Below, in pieces: positions 14,097-19,336 of a DNA stretch of 19,336 bases. The stretch's first letter is position 1; the number at the start of each line of letters is the position of its first letter. Origin of the DNA: an uncultured delta proteobacterium (GTDB lineage: Bacteria; Myxococcota_A; Polyangia; Polyangiales; Polyangiaceae); NCBI GenBank assembly GCA_903858055.1, contig CAIOHM010000534.1:1-19336 (forward strand), in the 5' to 3' direction. The notes under the pieces were generated by a model that was not told where the DNA came from, searched no databases, and worked only from the letters and a program-made list of their open reading frames with translations. The position numbers were made by a program, and so were the translations under genes.

Positions 14097-15662
14097 ATGG
14101 GGGTTGGTTCTCTCTTCCGCACGAAGTCCATCGACCAGCTGCGCGGTCAGGCCGAGCGGAGCCTGATGCCGCGCACGCTCACCGCGTTCGATCTCACGCT
14201 CTTCGGCATCGGCGCGATCATCGGCGCGGGCATCTTTTCGACGATCGGCACCGCGGCGGCGGGCAACCCGGCGGACGGTCGCCTCGGCGCGGGGCCTGCG
14301 CTCGTCGTCTCGTTCCTGCTGACCGCGCTCGCGTGCGGCTTCACGGCGCTCTGTTACGCGGAGTTGGCGTCGATGATCCCCATCGCGGGCTCGGCATACA
14401 CGTACGCGTACGCCACGCTCGGCGAGCTCATGGCTTGGGTCATCGGCTGGGACCTCGTGCTCGAGTACGCGGTGTCGAACGTCGCCGTGGCCATCTCGTG
14501 GGGCGACTACGCCAACGCCGCGCTTGGCCAAGTGGGCCTCTCCGTTCCCTCGTGGCTCGCGATCGATCCCCGCAGCGCGCTGCGCCTCACGGAGTTCGGC
14601 GAGGGGCTCGGGCGCGGGCGTCTCGATCTCTACGCGTCCGCGCTCGCAGGCCAGACCGACGGCGCTCAGGTCTTCAAGCGCTGGGACGTGCTCGCGCATG
14701 CACCCTCCGTCGGCGGGGTTCCGATCACCTGCAACGTGCTCGCCGTCGTCGTCACCGTGCTCGTGACCTGGCTTTGCTACGTCGGCATCCGCGAGAGCGC
14801 GAAGGCGAACGCGTGGATGGTCGCGTTGAAGCTCGTCATCCTCGCGGTCGTCGTCGTCGTCGGCGCGGGCAAGGTCGACGCGGCGAACCTCACGCCCTTC
14901 GCGCCGAACGGCCTCGCCGGCGTGCAGGCGGGCGCGGCGATCATCTTCTTCGCGTTCATCGGCTTCGACGCCGTGAGCACGACCGCGCAGGAGTGCAAAG
15001 ACCCAGCGCGTGACCTCCCGCGCGGCATCCTCGGCTCGCTCGTGATCTGCACCGTCGTCTACGTGGCGGTCACGCTCGTGGTGCTCGGTATGGTGCGCAC
15101 CGAAGAGCTCGCGGGGCAGGCGGATCCGCTCTCGTACGTGTTCGAGCGGCACGGACTCACGCGCTTCGCTGGCGTCGTGGCCGTGGGCGCGGTCATCGCC
15201 ACGACGGCGAGCTTGCTCGTCTACCAGCTCGGTCAGCCGCGCATCATGATGGCGATGAGCCACGACGGGCTCCTCCCGCGCTGGTTCGGGCGCGTGCATC
15301 CGCGCTTCGGTACGCCGTCCAACGCGACCGTGCTCACGGGCTTTCTCGTCGCGCTGCCGGCCGCGCTGATGGACATCGGCGAGGTCGTCGAGCTCTCGAA
15401 CATTGGGACGCTCTTCGCGTTCGCGGTCGTCTGCATCGGGGTGCTCGTGCTGCGCGTGAAGCGACCCGACGCCGAGCGCTCGTTCCGCGTGCCGGCGGTC
15501 TGGATCTTCGCCCCCGCGGGTGTGCTCGCGTGCATGTGGCTCGCCCAGGGGCTGCCGCTCGTGACGTGGATTCGCTTCTTCCTCTGGCTCGCGGTCGGGC
15601 TCGTCATCTACTTCGCCTACGGCCGCGCGCGGAGCGTGCTCGGCGCGGGGCGTGCGGGGTGA
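14097..15662 (+). CDS. APC-superfamily amino-acid permease, cationic amino-acid transporter (CAT)-like
   Basis: A 521-residue inner-membrane secondary transporter. The first helix contains the APC substrate-site motif GIGAIIGAGIF (37-47), whose unwound segment binds the amino-acid backbone. The sixth helix carries FFAFIGFDAVSTTAQE, and KDPARDLPRGI follows, typical of the CAT branch (YfnA and eukaryotic CAT relatives). The hydrophobic C-terminal extension is also CAT-like, giving about 14 helices. Substrate is probably an amino acid, but cationic specificity cannot be deduced. The loop at about residues 150-210 is long and polar for a prokaryotic member. The ATG at 14097 lies 9 bp after the zinc-ribbon gene; the next gene starts 4 bp after the stop, indicating an operon. 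Confidence 0.93.
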   Translation: MGVGSLFRTKSIDQLRGQAERSLMPRTLTAFDLTLFGIGAIIGAGIFSTIGTAAAGNPADGRLGAGPALVVSFLLTALACGFTALCYAELASMIPIAGSAYTYAYATLGELMAWVIGWDLVLEYAVSNVAVAISWGDYANAALGQVGLSVPSWLAIDPRSALRLTEFGEGLGRGRLDLYASALAGQTDGAQVFKRWDVLAHAPSVGGVPITCNVLAVVVTVLVTWLCYVGIRESAKANAWMVALKLVILAVVVVVGAGKVDAANLTPFAPNGLAGVQAGAAIIFFAFIGFDAVSTTAQECKDPARDLPRGILGSLVICTVVYVAVTLVVLGMVRTEELAGQADPLSYVFERHGLTRFAGVVAVGAVIATTASLLVYQLGQPRIMMAMSHDGLLPRWFGRVHPRFGTPSNATVLTGFLVALPAALMDIGEVVELSNIGTLFAFAVVCIGVLVLRVKRPDAERSFRVPAVWIFAPAGVLACMWLAQGLPLVTWIRFFLWLAVGLVIYFAYGRARSVLGAGRAG

Positions 15663-15666
15663 AGGC

Positions 15667-18600
15667 ATGAACGACGAGCTCGAGCCCCCGGCCGTGACCG
15701 CGAGCAGAGGCTCGTGGAAGCGGCCCTTGTCGATCGCGAGCGGGGTGCTCGTGCTCGCGTTGGTAAGCGTTGCGGCCGTCGCCGTGCACTTCGCAGGGCA
15801 CCTCGAGCGCGTCGTCGCGCACCCGCGCCTCCAGCGTGTGCTCGCCGAGAAGCATGTCGGCGTGACGCTCGCCTCGGGCCGCCTCGGCTTCGGCGGGCTC
15901 GAACTGCGCGGGCTCGAAGTTCGCATCACGAAGGCGCGGAAGAACGCGCCGGTCACGACCCTCGTGCTCCCGCTCTTGCAGATCGACTATGCCCTCGGGA
16001 GGCTGGTCTTTTCCTCCCAGAAGACGCTTGGCTCGGTGCGGGTAGAGGGGCTCGCGGTCGAGGCGATGCGCTACGTGCGCGACGACGATGACCCGGCAAA
16101 GGGCACCGACGACGAGGACGACGACGACGAGGCCCAAGAGCCCCCGGCGGTCGCGCAGGCGCTCGTCGCCGTGGGTCGAGCGCCGGTGTCGGTGGGCACC
16201 CTCGAGGTGAGCGGGGTCACGGTGACCAGCGAGCAGCGCAGCCTCACGACGGGGAAGATCACCCGAACGACGGTGACGCCGCTCGCGGCGCGCGCGTCGC
16301 TTCGCGACGGCACGTTCGTGTTGCATGTGGGGGAGTCCACGTCGCCGCTCCGCACGACGGTGACGCGAACGATCGACGATCGTGATCCGCGACGTGCCTC
16401 GTTTTCCACGTCGTTCGAGCTCGCGGTGAGGCCAGGCGGGGTCGTGGAGTCCTCGCTCGCGGTCGACCTCGAAGCGCAAGATTTCGAGCCTCGCGCACCC
16501 GCGAAGTCGAAGCTCCTGAGCGCGAAGCTTCACGCGGTGGCGAACGAAGCGGCGGGCGAGGTCCACGCGGACACCATCGCCGTCGCGCTCGCGGATGGCC
16601 TCGTGGAGATCGACGCCGACGCGGTCCACCGGGACACCGCGCAGGGCAGCGTCTCGTTCGTTCCCGCGGCGAGCCTTCGTGTGCATGCTGCGCGCGTACC
16701 CGAGCTCCTCGCCTCGAGCGTGGCATCGCGCGTCGTCATGAGCGAGGCGACGCCCCTGGTGTTCGAAGCAAAAAACCTGCGTTTCGGCCCGGGCGTGTCG
16801 CTCGGAACGGACAGCGTCGTCGCGCTGCGAGGCGGTGTGCGCGCGCTCGACGTGCGCATGGGCGACGAGCCGCTCCTGCTGCGTGGCCTCGACGCGAGCG
16901 GCGGCCTCGCGTTCTCCGAAGCGGGCGTACCGAGCGGCCACCTCGCGCTGTCGCTCGATCGCCTCGAGGCGCCTGGCCACGTGCGCGCGGTGAAGGGCAC
17001 CCTCTCGCTCGCAGCGAAGCCCGCAGCGGTCGCAGCGGGGGCGGGGAAGGTCAAGGGGCTCCCGCCGATCGACCTCGTGGGGCGCTTTGCGCTCGAAAGC
17101 GCCGGAAACGGCTCGGATACGCTCACGGGTGTCGACGCCGAGGTCACGGGGCGCTTGGTCGGTGCGCAGATCGAGCGCCCTTCGCTGAAGGCGACGGTCA
17201 AGGCCGCGGCGCGCGAGGACGTGCGCGTGGAAGGCGTGCGCCTCGAGGCGACCGGTCCCGCGAAGGTCGCCTGGGGCACGAAGGAGCCCTTCGAGACGAC
17301 GAGCGTGACCACGCTGCGGATCGCGTCGCTTGCCGCGTCGGGCGCGAAGGTCGAGACCCTCGACGTGCGCCTCGCGAGCGAGGGGACGTCGGTCGCGACG
17401 AAGGTCGCGCTGAGCGGTCACGCGGCGTCGCTCGAAGTTGCCGGAGTCGAGGGAAAAACCGCGCGATCGCCGATCGCGTTCTCGCTCGAGCCCGCGTCGG
17501 CGATCGACCTCGTCGCGGCGAAACCGTCGATCCCGCGCGTGCATGGTCACGCTGAGGCGCTGGGGGCCACGATCGACGTCGACGCGACTCCTCGCGGCAG
17601 CGGTGCCGACGTGAAGCTCACGGTCGACGTGCCGTCCCTCACGCCGCTCGCGGCATTCGTTCCCGCGCGCGGCACCACGCTCTGCCCGAAGAGCCTCGCA
17701 CGCGCGGGCGTGCACGTCGCAGCGCAGGGGTTCGCATCGGCCCTGGAGCTGCCCGCCGGGGAGGTGTCGCTCGCGAACCTCGAGCTCTGCAACGCGCCCG
17801 TCGGTGCGAAACTCCAGACCGTGCAGCTCCGCTGGCCGACGACGCGCCCTGCTTCGGCGCTCGCCCTCGACGGGGCGCTCGCGGGGGTCGAGCTCGCGGG
17901 CGACGGAACAACGCGGAGCGCGACCTTTGCGCTGCGCGGTGCGCGTCGAGGGCCGCACAGCGGATCGGTCGCCTTGGATGTCGTGGGCCGCGCGCTGCCC
18001 GACCTTCACGTCGCGGGCGACGCGAGCTTCGTCGCGCGCGAGAGGCGGCTCGCGTTCTCGCTCGAGGCGCGCGCCGCAAAGCTCGACCAGCTGCCGGCGC
18101 CGCTTCGGAACGCGGGGGGGCAGGGGCTCGACGCGCTCGCGAACGTGACGTTCTCCGCGAACGGAAATACGCTGGGGATCATCGATCGCTGGGACGATGC
18201 GGGCCTCGCGCTCGCGCCGGCGGCGTTCACGAACTCGACGGGCCAGGCCGAGCTGCGTGGCAGCATCGAAGGGCTGCGCCTGCACGGGGACAAGGGGGCG
18301 CGTCTCGGCATCGACCGCTTGGCGCTCGACGGGTCCTTCGCAAAGACCGGACGCGCGCTGGCCGTCCGTGCAACGCTGAGCGGCGACGGTCTCGACGCCG
18401 AGAGCGTCGCGGGCGGAGGTCACCTCGCGGGGCTCGACGCGGCCCTCGATGTCTCCTCGCCCGACGGCGAGAAGATCGAGGCGCACGCGCGTGTGACCGT
18501 TGCCGACGCGCTCGCGCGCGGCAAGCAGCGCGTTTCCCTTGGCAAGGTGGTCTTCGCCGTCGATGCGCAAGGGAGCCGCTCGGAGGCGATCGGCATCACG

Positions 18601-19336
18601 CGCCTCGAAGCCTCCTCGAGCGGGCTCGGGACCTCGTTCGAGGCATCGGGGTCCGTCGACTTGCGCCCGCGTACGGCGCCCGTGGGGGTGGGCGACGTCG
18701 TCGTCGTGGGGCGCGAGTCTGCGTACTTGAGAGGCGTGCTCACGGCGGACCTCGCGGCGTTGACCGCGTCGGTCGAGGGCGTCGGCGCCAAGGGGCAGGT
18801 GCGTGCGCCGCTCGTCATTGCCGCCGGTGATCGGTCGCTCGTGCGTGTCGATGGGACCGTGGAGCTCCGCAACGTCTCGGTCGATTGGGGCGCGGGCCGC
18901 GTGGAGGGCGTCGACGGTCGCGTGCCCGTCGACGAGGAAATTCGCATCGACGGCGACCGGATTCGCCTCGTACCGATCGCAGCGAACGCCTTCTCGCGCG
19001 AGCGCTTCGAGGACCAGCAGCCGCTCGTCGCCGGAGCGTCGTTCGTCCGCGTGAAGCAGCTCGCCGTGGGAGAGCAGACCTTCGGCCCGCTCGGCGCGAG
19101 CGTTCGCGTCGAGCGCAACACCCTCGCCCTCGAGCGCCTCGAGCTTGCGGCCTTCGGCGGGTCGGTGGGCGGCCGTCTCTTCGTGGACCTGCGCGGTCTC
19201 GACACGCGCATCGACTTCCGCGGAGACGTCACGGGGCTCGCTGTGGCCGCCGACAAGAAGCCTCTCGATGCGCACGTGGCCGTTCGACTGAAGCCTTGGC
19301 GTCGCGCCCTCGACGGGCGCGTCGATGTCGCACGCA
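15667..19336 (+). CDS. Very large AsmA/TamB-like envelope protein (partial, 3' end outside window)
   Basis: The frame is open from the ATG at 15667 to the window end: 1,223 codons without a stop. The N-terminus has a cytoplasmic stretch and one membrane anchor at about residues 20-44, followed by an AsmA-like segment (LASGRLGFGGLELRGLEV). Long repeats of alternating beta strands follow (patterns like VRVEGLAVEA, LDASGGLAFSEAG). This architecture fits the AsmA-like family (AsmA, YhdP, TamB, DUF748 proteins), which form hydrophobic-groove bridges for phospholipids between inner and outer membranes. An acidic low-complexity stretch at about residues 139-158 (DDDDPAKGTDDEDDDDEAQE) interrupts the N-terminal region. 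The start lies 4 bp after the permease stop. The C-terminal domain, which would separate TamB from DUF748-type proteins, is not visible. Confidence 0.82.
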   Translation, partial: MNDELEPPAVTASRGSWKRPLSIASGVLVLALVSVAAVAVHFAGHLERVVAHPRLQRVLAEKHVGVTLASGRLGFGGLELRGLEVRITKARKNAPVTTLVLPLLQIDYALGRLVFSSQKTLGSVRVEGLAVEAMRYVRDDDDPAKGTDDEDDDDEAQEPPAVAQALVAVGRAPVSVGTLEVSGVTVTSEQRSLTTGKITRTTVTPLAARASLRDGTFVLHVGESTSPLRTTVTRTIDDRDPRRASFSTSFELAVRPGGVVESSLAVDLEAQDFEPRAPAKSKLLSAKLHAVANEAAGEVHADTIAVALADGLVEIDADAVHRDTAQGSVSFVPAASLRVHAARVPELLASSVASRVVMSEATPLVFEAKNLRFGPGVSLGTDSVVALRGGVRALDVRMGDEPLLLRGLDASGGLAFSEAGVPSGHLALSLDRLEAPGHVRAVKGTLSLAAKPAAVAAGAGKVKGLPPIDLVGRFALESAGNGSDTLTGVDAEVTGRLVGAQIERPSLKATVKAAAREDVRVEGVRLEATGPAKVAWGTKEPFETTSVTTLRIASLAASGAKVETLDVRLASEGTSVATKVALSGHAASLEVAGVEGKTARSPIAFSLEPASAIDLVAAKPSIPRVHGHAEALGATIDVDATPRGSGADVKLTVDVPSLTPLAAFVPARGTTLCPKSLARAGVHVAAQGFASALELPAGEVSLANLELCNAPVGAKLQTVQLRWPTTRPASALALDGALAGVELAGDGTTRSATFALRGARRGPHSGSVALDVVGRALPDLHVAGDASFVARERRLAFSLEARAAKLDQLPAPLRNAGGQGLDALANVTFSANGNTLGIIDRWDDAGLALAPAAFTNSTGQAELRGSIEGLRLHGDKGARLGIDRLALDGSFAKTGRALAVRATLSGDGLDAESVAGGGHLAGLDAALDVSSPDGEKIEAHARVTVADALARGKQRVSLGKVVFAVDAQGSRSEAIGITRLEASSSGLGTSFEASGSVDLRPRTAPVGVGDVVVVGRESAYLRGVLTADLAALTASVEGVGAKGQVRAPLVIAAGDRSLVRVDGTVELRNVSVDWGAGRVEGVDGRVPVDEEIRIDGDRIRLVPIAANAFSRERFEDQQPLVAGASFVRVKQLAVGEQTFGPLGASVRVERNTLALERLELAAFGGSVGGRLFVDLRGLDTRIDFRGDVTGLAVAADKKPLDAHVAVRLKPWRRALDGRVDVAR

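Noticed and set aside
15604..19275. A 1,223-codon minus-strand open frame over the AsmA-like gene
   Set aside because: Its composition is Arg/Glu/Ala/His-rich and domain-free. The plus-strand frame has a membrane anchor, beta-repeat pattern and operon spacing, so the minus frame is the shadow.

Overview
The window is high-GC bacterial chromosome with tightly packed genes. It most resembles a myxobacterium (Myxococcota, probably the Polyangiales side). The grounds are the GC-rich codon use, a delta/Leptospira-type GspN, and a lipoprotein with an Asp/Ala-rich linker after its lipobox. The placement is inferred from style, not from a marker gene.

Left edge (1-1749): the end of a type II secretion operon, with the tail of a probable gspM and all of gspN. 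These meet a small membrane-protein gene of unknown function on the opposite strand, and the two stop codons are only 6 bp apart.

Centre (about 1870-10713): a respiratory complex I operon in the order nuoE-F-J-K-L-M-N. It has a candidate promoter ahead of nuoE and a terminator-like hairpin after nuoN. The usual nuoG-H-I block is missing between nuoF and nuoJ, and nuoA-D are not upstream, so complex I must be encoded at more than one locus. NuoE/NuoF form most of the NADH-oxidising tip and NuoJ-N the proton-pumping arm. Two antiporter-like subunits are unusual. NuoL (837 aa) ends in a PKD-like domain expected in the periplasm and has a His-rich loop. NuoM (629 aa) begins with about 100 extra residues that hold three more predicted membrane helices. 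The nuoK-nuoL gap contains an attenuator-like hairpin.

Two tRNA genes follow (Val-TAC and Asp-GTC). They share a strong terminator that can also serve the convergent minus-strand pair: an MFS exporter and a VOC/glyoxalase-fold protein.

Right part (12818 to the end): a plus-strand run diverging from the MFS gene. It encodes a purple-acid-phosphatase-like lipoprotein, a 58-aa double-CxxC protein, an APC-family amino-acid permease, and a very large AsmA/TamB-like envelope protein whose gene continues past the window. The last three lie 4-9 bp apart and are probably co-transcribed.

I see no mobile elements, CRISPR arrays, phage genes or recognisable defence system. The most unusual content is the remodelled complex I operon.
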